Positions 8,893-17,189 of a stretch of 64,000 nt of DNA are shown in pieces. The translations under genes were made by a program, and so were the position numbers. The DNA comes from Sphingopyxis macrogoltabida. GTDB taxonomy: Bacteria; Pseudomonadota; Alphaproteobacteria; Sphingomonadales; Sphingomonadaceae. The notes under the pieces were generated by a model. It worked only from the letters and a program-made list of their open reading frames with translations, was not told the DNA's origin and did no database searches. The first letter of the stretch is position 1, and each line of letters opens with the position of its first letter. The stretch is taken from the NCBI RefSeq assembly GCF_001307295.1, contig NZ_CP012700.1, forward strand, positions 3,599,001 to 3,663,000, written 5' to 3'.

Positions 8893-10563
8893 ATGGACAG
8901 CCCTTATGACTGGTCGACCAATTACCGCCATCCGACGGCTTGGGATCAGGAGTTTGCGCCGCTGTCGCTTCCCGACATGCTGGCCGCCAGCGTCGCGCGG
9001 CGCGGCGATGCGCCGATGCTCGACTTCCTCGGCCGCCGCTTCGGCTATGCCGAGGTCGCGAGCGGCGCCGCCCGCGTCGCGCGCGGCTTGCAGCAGCGCG
9101 GGATCGGCAAGGGCAGCCGTGTCGGGCTGTTCCTTCCCAACGTTCCCCACTATGTCGCCGCTTATTATGGCGCGCTCGCCGCCGGCGCGACGGTGGTCAA
9201 TTTCTCGCCACTCTACACCGTCGCCGAGCTGGAAGCACAGGTCGAGGATTCGGGCACCGACATCCTGTTCACGATCAGCGCCGCGGCATTGCTGCCGACC
9301 GCGCTCGCGGTGCTCGACGGGTCGAGCCTGCGCCACCTTGTCGTCGGTTCGGTCGCCGGCGGGTTGCCCGCCGCCAAGTCGATGCTCTATCGCCTGTTCA
9401 AGCGCAAGGAGACCGCGCCGCTTCCCGACGACCCGCGCATTACGCGTTTTTCGGCGCTGGTCGCCAATGACGGCCGTCCCGATCCGGTGGCGATCGATCC
9501 CGCAACCGACATCGCGCTGATTCAATATACCGGCGGCACCACCGGCACGCCGAAGGGCGCCAAGCTGACGCACCAGAATCTGACCGCCAACGCGCGGCAG
9601 GTGAATGCGATCGATCCGGATCACGACGCCGAGGACCGCATCCTCGGCGTCCTCCCCTTCTTCCATGTCTTCGCCAACACCTGCGTCCTCAACCGCACCG
9701 TCCTTAACGGCGGGACGATCACGATGCTGCCGCGCTTCGACGCGAAACAGGCGCTGGAAGCGATCACGCGGACGAAAACGACCGCCCTGCCCGGCGTACC
9801 GACGATGTACCAGGCGCTGCTCGATCACCCCGATCTTGCCAAGACCGATTTCTCCAGCCTGCGCGTCTGCATCTCGGGCGGCGCGCCGATGCCCGCCGAA
9901 CTCCGCGAAAAATTCGTCGCCGCCACCGGGGCGTCGCTGGTCGAAGGGTATGGCCTCACCGAAAGTTCGGGCGTCGTCGCGACCAATCCCTATGACGGCT
10001 CCGTCAAGCCGGGGACGATCGGCCAGCCGCTACCCGCCACGCACCTACGCCTTGTCGACAAGGAGGACCCGATGCGGCCGGCGCCGGCGGGCGAGCCCGG
10101 CGAGCTGGTGGTCAAGGGACCGCAGATCATGCAGGGCTATTGGAACCGCCCCGACGCAGACAAGGACAGCTTCACCGAGGACGGCTGGCTGCGCACCGGC
10201 GACGTCGCGACGATCGACGCCGACGGCTATGTCCGGATCGTCGACCGGCTGAAGGACATGATCGCGGTCGGCGGCTTCAAGGTCTATCCGAGCGTGATCG
10301 AGGCGCATCTTCACGAACATCCGGCGGTGAAGGAAGCGATCGTACTCGGCGTCCCCGATGCCTATCGCGGCGAGGTGCCCAAGGCGTATGTGACGATAGA
10401 GGACGGCGCCAGCGCCACGGGCGAGGAACTCGCGGCGTGGCTGAACCCGCAGCTTGGCAAGCACGAACGGGTCAGCGCGGTCGAGGTGCGGCTCAATCTG
10501 CCGAAGACGATGATCGGCAAGCTCGATCGCAAGGCATTGCGGGCGGAAGAAGCGGCAGCGTAG
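8893..10563 (+). CDS. fadD: Long-chain fatty acid--CoA ligase
   Basis: 556 residues of the AMP-binding (ANL) superfamily. The P-loop signature YTGGTTGTPKGAKLTHQN lies at residues 212-229, VEGYGLTE in the middle, and WLRTGDVATIDADGYVRIVDRLKDM marks the hinge. The catalytic lysine sits in the C-terminal KTMIGKLDRKAL. It activates a fatty or carboxylic acid to acyl-AMP and then acyl-CoA for beta-oxidation or lipid synthesis. The PimA/FadD branch is likely, and exact chain length cannot be read. It has no close same-strand neighbours. A repeat element follows 39 bases after the stop. Confidence 0.92.
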   Translation: MDSPYDWSTNYRHPTAWDQEFAPLSLPDMLAASVARRGDAPMLDFLGRRFGYAEVASGAARVARGLQQRGIGKGSRVGLFLPNVPHYVAAYYGALAAGATVVNFSPLYTVAELEAQVEDSGTDILFTISAAALLPTALAVLDGSSLRHLVVGSVAGGLPAAKSMLYRLFKRKETAPLPDDPRITRFSALVANDGRPDPVAIDPATDIALIQYTGGTTGTPKGAKLTHQNLTANARQVNAIDPDHDAEDRILGVLPFFHVFANTCVLNRTVLNGGTITMLPRFDAKQALEAITRTKTTALPGVPTMYQALLDHPDLAKTDFSSLRVCISGGAPMPAELREKFVAATGASLVEGYGLTESSGVVATNPYDGSVKPGTIGQPLPATHLRLVDKEDPMRPAPAGEPGELVVKGPQIMQGYWNRPDADKDSFTEDGWLRTGDVATIDADGYVRIVDRLKDMIAVGGFKVYPSVIEAHLHEHPAVKEAIVLGVPDAYRGEVPKAYVTIEDGASATGEELAAWLNPQLGKHERVSAVEVRLNLPKTMIGKLDRKALRAEEAAA

Positions 10564-10602
10564 GTGACGGCGGGGCGGGGAGCTGTCGTTGCTCCCCGAT
10601 TT

Positions 10603-10675
10603 CGTCATCCCGGACTTGATCCGGGATCCATAACGACGACGCAGCGATGGATCCCGGATCAAGTCCGGGATGACG
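10603..10675. repeat. REPIN-like palindromic element, type I
   Basis: Two 28-base arms (10603-10630 and 10648-10675) are perfect inverted copies around a 17-base spacer. Each arm starts or ends with CGTCA/TGACG and contains its own small hairpin (TCCCGGA-N5-TCCGGGA). This is the nested architecture of REP doublets. Three more type I copies lie in this window at 26263, 50264 and 63471, all between genes. Confidence 0.9.
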
Positions 10676-10776
10676 AGAGGAAATGGCCCGCTACCGGCCG
10701 AAAACCGTCATTCGCCCATACACACGCCTGCGCCCATACGCCGAGCGATAGCCGGCATAGCGATAGCAGAAATATC

Positions 10777-10799
10777 GCAATGTGATGTTGTAACCTTTG
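10777..10799 (+). promoter_or_regulatory. Zur-box-like operator
   Basis: The 23-base dyad contains AATGTGATGTTGTAACCTT. By my alignment it matches 17 of 23 positions of the alphaproteobacterial Zur consensus (ATGTTATA-N-TATAACAT core). It ends 49 bases before the MerC-like start, and the second gene downstream encodes a Zur-type repressor. A weaker second dyad (ATGTTATGCCATATCC) is centred about 22 bp downstream, two helical turns away. Confidence 0.55.
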
Positions 10800-10848
10800 T
10801 CATGTTATGCCATATCCAAGTTCGCAATTGCAGCATACGGAGAATCGG

Positions 10849-11283
10849 GTGACGCACGTCGCCAGCCATGCCCCTGTTTCGACGCGTCTCGGCGCGATCG
10901 TTCGGGCTGCGCGCGATTCGCGGCCGCTGACCTCGCTCAATGGCGACCAACTCGCGATGGGGCTTTCGGGCCTGTGCCTCGTCCATTGCCTCGCAACGAC
11001 GATCTTCTTCGCCTCGATCGCATCGGTCGGCGGGGTGTTCCTCGAAAACCATCTGTTCCACGAAATCGGCCTGATCATCGCGATCGGCTTCGCGTTGGTG
11101 ACGCTCGTCTCGGGCGTGCTCAGCCACGGCTATATGATGCCTTTCGCAGTCGGCAGCTTCGGGCTCGGCATGATGGCGGGCGCGCTGTCTCGGCCGCACG
11201 ACGGCAGCGAGGTTCTGGCAACGATGGTGGGCGTCGCTGTCGTCGCGCTCGGCCACGACCTCAACCGCCGCGCCAGCCACTGA
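10849..11283 (+). CDS. MerC-domain membrane protein, probable zinc-related
   Basis: 144 residues from the GTG at 10849, chosen because GGAG lies 6 bases upstream. The in-frame ATG at 10807 lacks any ribosome site and would overlap the operator region. The MerC signature GLSGLCLVHCLATTI (cysteine pair in the first span) is followed by three more membrane spans. Known MerC proteins carry mercury across the inner membrane. Here there are no mer genes, and the next gene is a Zur-type regulator behind a Zur-like box, so a role in zinc uptake or homeostasis is inferred. The region 10676-10776 upstream shows nothing else. Confidence 0.75.
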   Translation: MTHVASHAPVSTRLGAIVRAARDSRPLTSLNGDQLAMGLSGLCLVHCLATTIFFASIASVGGVFLENHLFHEIGLIIAIGFALVTLVSGVLSHGYMMPFAVGSFGLGMMAGALSRPHDGSEVLATMVGVAVVALGHDLNRRASH

Positions 11284-11410
11284 TCCGCCGCCGGAAGGGA
11301 CCGTCCGCAACTTGCGGGCGCCCCCCAAACAGCCTACATTGTCTCCATCAGGGATAGATCGGCGCCGCGCGACATTTCGCGGCATATCGGGGGCGACATA
11401 GGAAAACGCC

Positions 11411-11875
11411 ATGGGCAAACATGATCATCCGCACGTCGAGGCCAGCGGCGCCTCGCTCGCCAAGGCCGCGCAAAATGCGCTCGAGGAGGCTGGCGAAGCT
11501 TGGACCGACATGCGCGCCCAGATTTTCGATGCCGTCGCCGAGATCGGCAAGCCGGCGAGCGCCTATGAAATCGCCGACATCGTATCGCAGAAGCGCGGCA
11601 AGCGCGTCGCGCCGAACAGCGTCTATCGCATCCTCGACCTGTTCGTCGCCAACAACCTCGTCCGCCGCGTCGAAAGCGCTAACGCCTTTGTCGCGAACAG
11701 CCATCCCGGCTGCCTCCACGATTGCATCTTCCTGATCTGCGACAGTTGCGGCAGCGCGGTGCATGTCGATGACGACAAGCTTTCGGGCGGGGTCCGTGCT
11801 GCCGCCGAAAAGACCGGTTTCGTCGCCGAGCGCCCCGTCATCGAGGTGCGCGGCAAATGCGCCGAGTGCCAATAA
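11411..11875 (+). CDS. zur: Fur-family transcriptional repressor, Zur type
   Basis: 154 residues. A winged helix occupies about residues 25-95 (ASAYEIADIVS, NSVYRILDLFVANNLV). The metal-binding part follows, with HPGCLHDCIFLICDSCGSAV, giving the CxxC pair of the structural zinc site, and a closing KCAEC pair. Two CxxC pairs are typical of Zur rather than Fur. It would repress zinc-uptake genes when zinc is ample. It follows the MerC-like gene after 127 bases, with AGGA 8 bases before the ATG, and the shared upstream dyad suggests autoregulation. Confidence 0.85.
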   Translation: MGKHDHPHVEASGASLAKAAQNALEEAGEAWTDMRAQIFDAVAEIGKPASAYEIADIVSQKRGKRVAPNSVYRILDLFVANNLVRRVESANAFVANSHPGCLHDCIFLICDSCGSAVHVDDDKLSGGVRAAAEKTGFVAERPVIEVRGKCAECQ

Positions 11876-11909
11876 GGTGAGCGTCGCCGCTCCGCCGGAC
11901 ATCTAAACG

Positions 11910-12773
11910 ATGGTCGGGGGGCTCCATCACTGGTTCGACGCGCAGCGCATGCGCGAGCCCGCGCCGACGCGCTGGTGGGCACTGACCGCGCTGTTCGGTG
12001 TCGCGACGACGGTCTTCGGCCTGTCGCTGACGCAGGTCTTCCCGCCATCGGGCCCGGCGATCGCTGCCGGTTACGGTTCGCCGGTGATCGCGTTCGAATT
12101 CGCGCGCAGCCAAGCCGACCTGCTCGGCATCTTCGGGCCCGACAGCGACCCGCTGCAGGTCTCGCGCCTCGCCGCGATGCGCAGCGGCAACGAGCAGGAT
12201 TATGTCTACATGCTGCTCTACGCGGGCTTCCTCGCCAGCGGCTGCATCGCGCTGTGGCGCGAACTCAGGGCGCGCCACCTGCTCGCGGCGGCCGCCCTGC
12301 CCGTCCTTGCGGCGCTTTGCGACGCATGGGAGAACTGGCTGCTCCTCGACATCCAGGCCGCCTTCACGATCGGCGACTATTCGCCCGCGATGGCCAGCCT
12401 GCCGTGGCCGGTCGGCGCAAAATTCCTGCTGCTCGCGATCACCAATGTCGTGATCGGGCATGCGATGACACAGATGGGGCGCTGGTGGCAGTTCGCGGGA
12501 ACGCTGGTGATCGGCGCGACGCTGCCGGTGGCGATGGCGCTCGTGGCTCCGCCCGATTTCGCCTGGACGTTGGTCGCCTCGATCGGCGGCGGCTGGATCG
12601 TGCTGCTCGGCATGGCGACGATCGGCAGTTGGCGGGCGCTCGTCCACAAGCGTCCGCTCGTCGATTTCGAGCGCCGGTCGACCATTCGCCGCGCCGCCGA
12701 CCACGGCGAGGCCGAGCCGGCCTTCCGCTCTGCGCCGCGCCGCCGCTTCGGCCGCCGCAAATCGGATCGCTAA
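11910..12773 (+). CDS. Multi-span membrane protein of unknown function
   Basis: 287 residues with about five or six hydrophobic spans (near residues 22-42, 112-130, 138-155, 170-190, 198-215 and 222-240). A basic, charged C-terminal tail is rich in Arg (RSAPRRRFGRRKSDR). I recognise no family and no catalytic motif. It lies 34 bases after zur and may share its transcript, but nothing in the sequence ties it to zinc. Confidence 0.7.
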   Translation: MVGGLHHWFDAQRMREPAPTRWWALTALFGVATTVFGLSLTQVFPPSGPAIAAGYGSPVIAFEFARSQADLLGIFGPDSDPLQVSRLAAMRSGNEQDYVYMLLYAGFLASGCIALWRELRARHLLAAAALPVLAALCDAWENWLLLDIQAAFTIGDYSPAMASLPWPVGAKFLLLAITNVVIGHAMTQMGRWWQFAGTLVIGATLPVAMALVAPPDFAWTLVASIGGGWIVLLGMATIGSWRALVHKRPLVDFERRSTIRRAADHGEAEPAFRSAPRRRFGRRKSDR

Positions 12774-12843
12774 CCCCCTTTCCGTGCGCGCGCAGCGGGT
12801 CTAGGGAGACCCCGAATCCTGCCAAAAGGGGGAAAGACTGCCC

Positions 12844-14367
12844 ATGAACACCGTCATCATCCGCGAGGACGACCTCGTCGAAACCATCGCCGACGCGCTC
12901 CAGTACATCAGCTATTTCCACCCGATGGACTATATCCGCGCATTGGCCGCGGCCTATGAGCGCGAAGTGTCGCCCGCCGCGAAGGACGCGATGGCGCAGA
13001 TATTGTCGAACAGCCGCATGTGCGCCGAAGGGCATCGCCCGATCTGCCAGGACACCGGCATCGTCACCGTCTTCATCAAATGGGGCATGGACTGCCGCCT
13101 CGACTCACCCCGCAGCCTGCAGCAGGTCGTCGACGAGGGCGTGCGCAAGGCGTATCTCCACCCCGAAAACAAGCTCCGCGCCTCGATCCTCGCCGACCCG
13201 GCGTTCAGCCGCGTGAACACGAAGGACAACACCCCCTCGGTCCTCAACGTCGAGATGGTCCCCGGCGCCAAGGTCGTGATCGACGTCGCCGCGAAGGGCG
13301 GCGGCAGCGAGAACAAGTCGAAGTTCAAGATGATGAATCCCAGCGACAGCATCGTCGACTGGGTACTCGAAATGGTCCCGCAGATGGGCGCCGGCTGGTG
13401 CCCGCCGGGCATGCTCGGCATCGGCATCGGCGGCACCGCCGAAAAGGCGATGCTGCTCGCCAAGCAATCGCTGATGGACCCGATCGACATGACCGAGCTG
13501 CTCGCGCGCGGGCCTTCGTCGCCGACCGAGGAACTGCGCATCGAGCTGTATGAAAAGGTCAATGCGCTCGGCATCGGCGCGCAGGGGCTCGGCGGCCTCG
13601 CCACCGTGCTCGACGTCAAGATCGCCGACTGGCCGACGCACGCGGCGTCGAAGCCGGTCGCGATGATCCCGAACTGCGCCGCAACACGCCATGCGCACGT
13701 GACGCTCGACGGCAGCGGCCCGGCCTATCTCGAAAAGCCGGTGCTCGCAGACTATCCGCAGATCGACTGGGCGCCCGACAAGGCGGCGATCCGCGTCGAC
13801 CTCGACGCGCTGACCCCGGAGGTCGTCGCGAGCTGGAAGCAGGGCGACCGGCTGCTGCTCAACGGCAAGATGCTCACCGGCCGCGACGCCGCGCACAAAC
13901 GCATCGCCGACATGCTCGCGAAGGGCGAGGAACTGCCCGTCGAGTTCAAGGGCCGCGTCATCTATTATGTCGGCCCGGTCGACCCGGTCGGCGAAGAAAT
14001 CGTCGGCCCCGCGGGCCCGACCACCGCGACACGCATGGACAAGTTCATGGACATGATGCTCGAACAGGGCCTGCTCGCCTGCGTCGGCAAGGCCGAACGC
14101 GGCCCCGCCGCGACGCAGGCGATCGCCAAGCACAAGAGCGCCTATCTGATGGCCGTCGGCGGCGCGGCGTACCTGGTGGCGCGCGCGATCAAGGGCAGCA
14201 AGGTCGTCGGTTTCGCCGACCTCGGCATGGAAGCGATCTACGAGTTCGAGGTGCAGGACTTCCCCGTCACCGTCGCGGTCGACAGCGAAGGCCAGAATGT
14301 CCACGTCAACGCGCCGGCACTGTGGCAAAAGCGGATCAGGGACGAAGGGTTGCTGGAGAAGGCGTGA
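12844..14367 (+). CDS. fumA: Class I fumarate hydratase, [4Fe-4S] type
   Basis: 507 residues, full length for single-chain class I fumarases. The N-terminal alpha part has GHRPICQDTGIVTVF with the first cluster cysteine, PNCAATRHAH carries another, and GLLACVGKAERGP the third. The C-terminal beta domain includes YYVGPVDPVGEEIVGPAGPTTATRMDKF. The enzyme interconverts fumarate and malate in the TCA cycle and uses an oxygen-sensitive iron-sulfur cluster. AAAGGGGGAAAG precedes the ATG. It appears to be monocistronic, followed by a repeat element. Confidence 0.95.
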   Translation: MNTVIIREDDLVETIADALQYISYFHPMDYIRALAAAYEREVSPAAKDAMAQILSNSRMCAEGHRPICQDTGIVTVFIKWGMDCRLDSPRSLQQVVDEGVRKAYLHPENKLRASILADPAFSRVNTKDNTPSVLNVEMVPGAKVVIDVAAKGGGSENKSKFKMMNPSDSIVDWVLEMVPQMGAGWCPPGMLGIGIGGTAEKAMLLAKQSLMDPIDMTELLARGPSSPTEELRIELYEKVNALGIGAQGLGGLATVLDVKIADWPTHAASKPVAMIPNCAATRHAHVTLDGSGPAYLEKPVLADYPQIDWAPDKAAIRVDLDALTPEVVASWKQGDRLLLNGKMLTGRDAAHKRIADMLAKGEELPVEFKGRVIYYVGPVDPVGEEIVGPAGPTTATRMDKFMDMMLEQGLLACVGKAERGPAATQAIAKHKSAYLMAVGGAAYLVARAIKGSKVVGFADLGMEAIYEFEVQDFPVTVAVDSEGQNVHVNAPALWQKRIRDEGLLEKA

Positions 14368-14384
14368 CGCGCCCTCCCCTTCCC

Positions 14385-14468
14385 CGTCACCCCGGCGAAG
14401 GCCGGGGTCTCGCCCTCTCAACCATCAACCTCCGAAACGGGGAGATCCCGGCCTTCGCCGCGATGACG
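14385..14468. repeat. REPIN-like palindromic element, type II, left of the GIY-YIG gene
   Basis: Inverted arms at 14385-14411 and 14442-14468 start CGTCACCCCGGCGAAGGCCG and end GATGACG. The arm holds the hairpin CCCCGGC-GAAG-GCCGGGG, and the right arm has a few changes. The element stops 20 bases before the GIY-YIG start codon and follows the fumarase stop by 17 bases. Confidence 0.85.
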
Positions 14469-14488
14469 ATGTGGGGTAGGGTCGGTCC

Positions 14489-14779
14489 ATGCGCCAACCC
14501 TGCGTTTACATTCTGACCAACCGCAACAACCAGCTTTTCTATATCGGGGTCACGGGCGACATCGCTGCCCGCATGATGCAACACCGCGCGGGAATGGGCT
14601 CCGCGCACTGCCAGCGTTACAACATCCGCAAGCTCGTCCACGCCGAATTCCACGCAACCATGATCGAAGCCATTGCGCGCGAGAAGGCCTTGAAGGAGTG
14701 GCATCGCGACTGGAAACGCCGATTGATTGGTGAGAGCAATCCGGAGTGGAATGACCTGTTCGATAGGCTGCTCGGATAG
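14489..14779 (+). CDS. Stand-alone GIY-YIG endonuclease flanked by palindromic repeats
   Basis: 96 residues, essentially one GIY-YIG domain. CVYILTN carries the GIY equivalent, LFYIGVT the YIG motif, DIAARMMQHR the conserved arginine, and EAIAREKALKEW the metal-binding glutamate. It ends with NPEWNDLFDRL, typical of the small UvrC-like cluster. Members are predicted DNA nickases or nucleases, often present in many copies in alphaproteobacterial genomes. The gene is bracketed within 20 bases by type II palindromic elements in the way REP sequences bracket RAYT transposases. A role in spreading or processing these palindromes is inferred, not shown. Confidence 0.88.
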   Translation: MRQPCVYILTNRNNQLFYIGVTGDIAARMMQHRAGMGSAHCQRYNIRKLVHAEFHATMIEAIAREKALKEWHRDWKRRLIGESNPEWNDLFDRLLG

Positions 14780-14792
14780 CGCCGCAACAGAT

Positions 14793-14873
14793 CGTCACCC
14801 CGGCAAAGGCCAGGCTCACCCGCGCGGCCACGAGCCCCCGCACTGGCGAGATCCCGGCCTGCGCCGGGATGAC
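14793..14873. repeat. REPIN-like palindromic element, type II, right of the GIY-YIG gene
   Basis: Arms at 14793-14817 and 14848-14873 start CGTCACCCCGGCAAAGGCCA and end CGGGATGAC. The arms differ at several positions from each other and from the copy at 14385. It begins 13 bases after the GIY-YIG stop. The rest of the gap to 14994 shows no other feature. Confidence 0.8.
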
Positions 14874-14994
14874 ATTATGGGGATGAGGTCGCCCCAAGAC
14901 AAACTCACCCTCAGGCATAGGCATTGTCGCCTTGCCTTCCGCGCCCGCGCGTTCGAAAACGCCCCCCAATTCCATATCATAAGGGGGACGCCAG

Positions 14995-16530
14995 ATGGAC
15001 TTGAGCGATACCGATCGACTGAACCGCCGCGACATCATTCGCGGCACCGCGATGCTCGGGGCGGGCGCCGCTTTCCTGCAGCCGCTGCCGCTTTTCGCGC
15101 AGGCGGGATCGCTCGCCGATATCCGCAAGGCGGCGCAGGCGGGAAAGGAAGCCTCGATCAAGCGCATCCGCGACTGGGTAGCCCTGCCCTCGATCGCCGC
15201 CGAGGACCGCAACATGCCCGAGGGGGCGGCCTATTTCGCCGAGCTCGCCAAGGATGCCGGCTTCACCCACGTCGAAGTCGTCCCGACCGACGGCCATCCC
15301 GGCGTCTTTGCAACGCTCGACGTCGGCGCACCGCGCACGCTCGGCCTCTATCTGATGTACGACGTCAAGCAGTACGACCCCGCCGAATGGTCGTCGCCGC
15401 CGCTCGAAGGGCGGATGGTCGAACGCAAGAATCTCGGGCTGACGATGGTCGGGCGCGGCAGCGCCAACCACAAGGGGCCCGAGGGCACGTTCCTCGCCGC
15501 GATGCACGCGATCCGCGCCGCCGGCCGCAAGCTGCCGGTCAACCTCGTCCTGATCTGCGAAGGCGAGGAAGAGATCGGCTCGCCGCATTTCCGCCAGCTC
15601 GTCACCAAGCCGCATATTCTGGCCGCGCTGCAGAAGTGCGACGGCGTCTTCATGCCGACCGCGATGCAGGACATGGAAGGCGGCGCGACGATCGAGCTCG
15701 GCGCCAAGGGCATCATCGAACTCGAACTCGTCGCGAGCGGCGAGAAATGGGGCCGAGGGCCGAAGAAGGATGTGCACAGCAGCCTGAAGGCGATGCTCGA
15801 TTCGCCCGCCTGGCGGCTGGTGCAGGCGCTCCAGACGCTCGTCACCCCCGACGGCAACACCCCGGCGATCGACGGCTGGTTCGAAAATGTCCGCAAGCTT
15901 TCGGATCGCGAAAAGGCGATGATCCGCGACGCGATCAAGCACACCAACGAAGCGCAGATGAAGGACGATCTGGGCGTCACCCGCTGGATCGACGACCTGT
16001 CGCTCGAGGATGCGATGGTCCGCCTGATGCAGGAGCCGACGGTCAATATCGAGGGACTCGTCGCGGGCTATACCGGCCCCGGCGGCAAGACGATCCTGCC
16101 GGGCCGCGCCGTCGCCAAGCTCGACCTGCGCCTCGTTCCCAACCAGACGCGCGCCGAGGCAACGCAAAAGCTGCGCGCCCATCTCGACAAGCGCGGTTTC
16201 AACGACGTCGAGGTCAATATCTCGGGCGGCTATGACCCGACCGAGACCGACGAGAACAGCGCGCTGATCCGCGCCGAGATCGCGACCTACAAGAAGCTCG
16301 GCGTGCGGCCGAACCTCAGCGTCCGCCTCGCGGGAAGCTGGCCCGGCGGCACCTTCACCCAGCCGCCGGTATCGGTGCCGGTCGGCCGCTTCGGGCTCAG
16401 CACCGGCGGCAACGCCCACGCCCCCGACGAATATTATCTGATCGATTCGACCAATCCCAAGGTCGCCGGGCTCGTCGATTCAACGATGGGTTACGTCGAA
16501 TTCCTCTACACGCTCGCGGCGATCAAATAG
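14995..16530 (+). CDS. Tat-exported M20-family metallopeptidase homologue (first paralogue)
   Basis: 511 residues. A twin-arginine signal (LNRRDIIRG, then a hydrophobic run to LFAQAG) predicts Tat export. The M20 layout is clear: LYLMYDVKQYD at 118-128, GRGSANHKGPEG at 153-164, CEGEEEIGS at 188-196, and HAPDEYYLID near the end. In active M20 enzymes the first site is HxD and the second has Asp; here they are Met-Tyr-Asp and Asn158. The catalytic glutamate pair and last His remain. So it is either a variant-metal peptidase or a binding protein. A close paralogue lies 660 bases downstream. AAGGGGG precedes the start. Confidence 0.85.
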   Translation: MDLSDTDRLNRRDIIRGTAMLGAGAAFLQPLPLFAQAGSLADIRKAAQAGKEASIKRIRDWVALPSIAAEDRNMPEGAAYFAELAKDAGFTHVEVVPTDGHPGVFATLDVGAPRTLGLYLMYDVKQYDPAEWSSPPLEGRMVERKNLGLTMVGRGSANHKGPEGTFLAAMHAIRAAGRKLPVNLVLICEGEEEIGSPHFRQLVTKPHILAALQKCDGVFMPTAMQDMEGGATIELGAKGIIELELVASGEKWGRGPKKDVHSSLKAMLDSPAWRLVQALQTLVTPDGNTPAIDGWFENVRKLSDREKAMIRDAIKHTNEAQMKDDLGVTRWIDDLSLEDAMVRLMQEPTVNIEGLVAGYTGPGGKTILPGRAVAKLDLRLVPNQTRAEATQKLRAHLDKRGFNDVEVNISGGYDPTETDENSALIRAEIATYKKLGVRPNLSVRLAGSWPGGTFTQPPVSVPVGRFGLSTGGNAHAPDEYYLIDSTNPKVAGLVDSTMGYVEFLYTLAAIK

Positions 16531-16614
16531 CGTAGCGGCGGGCCCTTCGGGGCTTGCACTGGCGGGGCTTTCGTTCATTCTCCGGGTCCCCGACCCGGAA
16601 AATGATGCCGGCCC

Positions 16615-17100
16615 ATGCAAGAAGCCGTCGACCTTTATTCGCCCCACTCGCCCCAACAGATCGCGCGCACGCTCAAGCGGATCATGGACGACCCGATGCC
16701 GGGCGCGAAGGCGCGCGTCTATGGCAAGGGCAGCGAATGCGACATGGTGCTGCGGTATCGCCAGCGCAATTCGCGCACCAATATGGAACCCGTGCTCGAC
16801 GCGGTGATGGATTCGTACCGGGGCGGCACACGGATCACCGGCACCTTCGGCACGCCGCCCGGCGCGCGCTACTTCCCCTATATCTGGGTCGGTTTCCTGT
16901 CGCTTTTCGTCATCGGCGGCATCCTTGCCTTCCTCTACATCCCCGGCGCCGGACTGTTCGCGACCATCTTTGCCGGTATCCCGCTCCTGATGATCTTCGC
17001 CGGCCTCGCCGCATTTCGTGCCCAGCCGGAGCCCGCCGAAGACAAGGCGAAAATTCTCGACTTCCTTGCCCGCGAAATCGACGCCCGGCCGATCGCGTAA
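16615..17100 (+). CDS. Two-span membrane protein of unknown function
   Basis: 161 residues. The N-terminal 85 residues are soluble (SPQQIARTLKRIMDDPMPGA, a GSECDMVLRYRQRNSRTN segment). Two membrane spans follow at about 90-110 and 116-136, then a charged tail. I do not recognise a family. It sits between the two M20 paralogues on the same strand with gaps of about 85 and 89 bases. That might mark a functional unit or an insertion between a duplicated pair. Confidence 0.7.
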   Translation: MQEAVDLYSPHSPQQIARTLKRIMDDPMPGAKARVYGKGSECDMVLRYRQRNSRTNMEPVLDAVMDSYRGGTRITGTFGTPPGARYFPYIWVGFLSLFVIGGILAFLYIPGAGLFATIFAGIPLLMIFAGLAAFRAQPEPAEDKAKILDFLAREIDARPIA

Positions 17101-17189
17101 CGGGGCGTAACAGGCAAATCCCCGACACGCGCTTGCGTTTCGGTGCGGGATCGGCACATTGCTTCGCATACGAACCAGAGAGGGGACGC

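Noticed and set aside
10603..10675. Reading the type I dyads as ordinary terminators
   Set aside because: They lack a T-run, are bipartite, share conserved ends across intergenic positions, and occur in varied gene orientations.
10807..10809. ATG start for the MerC-like gene
   Set aside because: No ribosome site and overlap with the second operator-like dyad; the GTG at 10849 has GGAG at the right distance.
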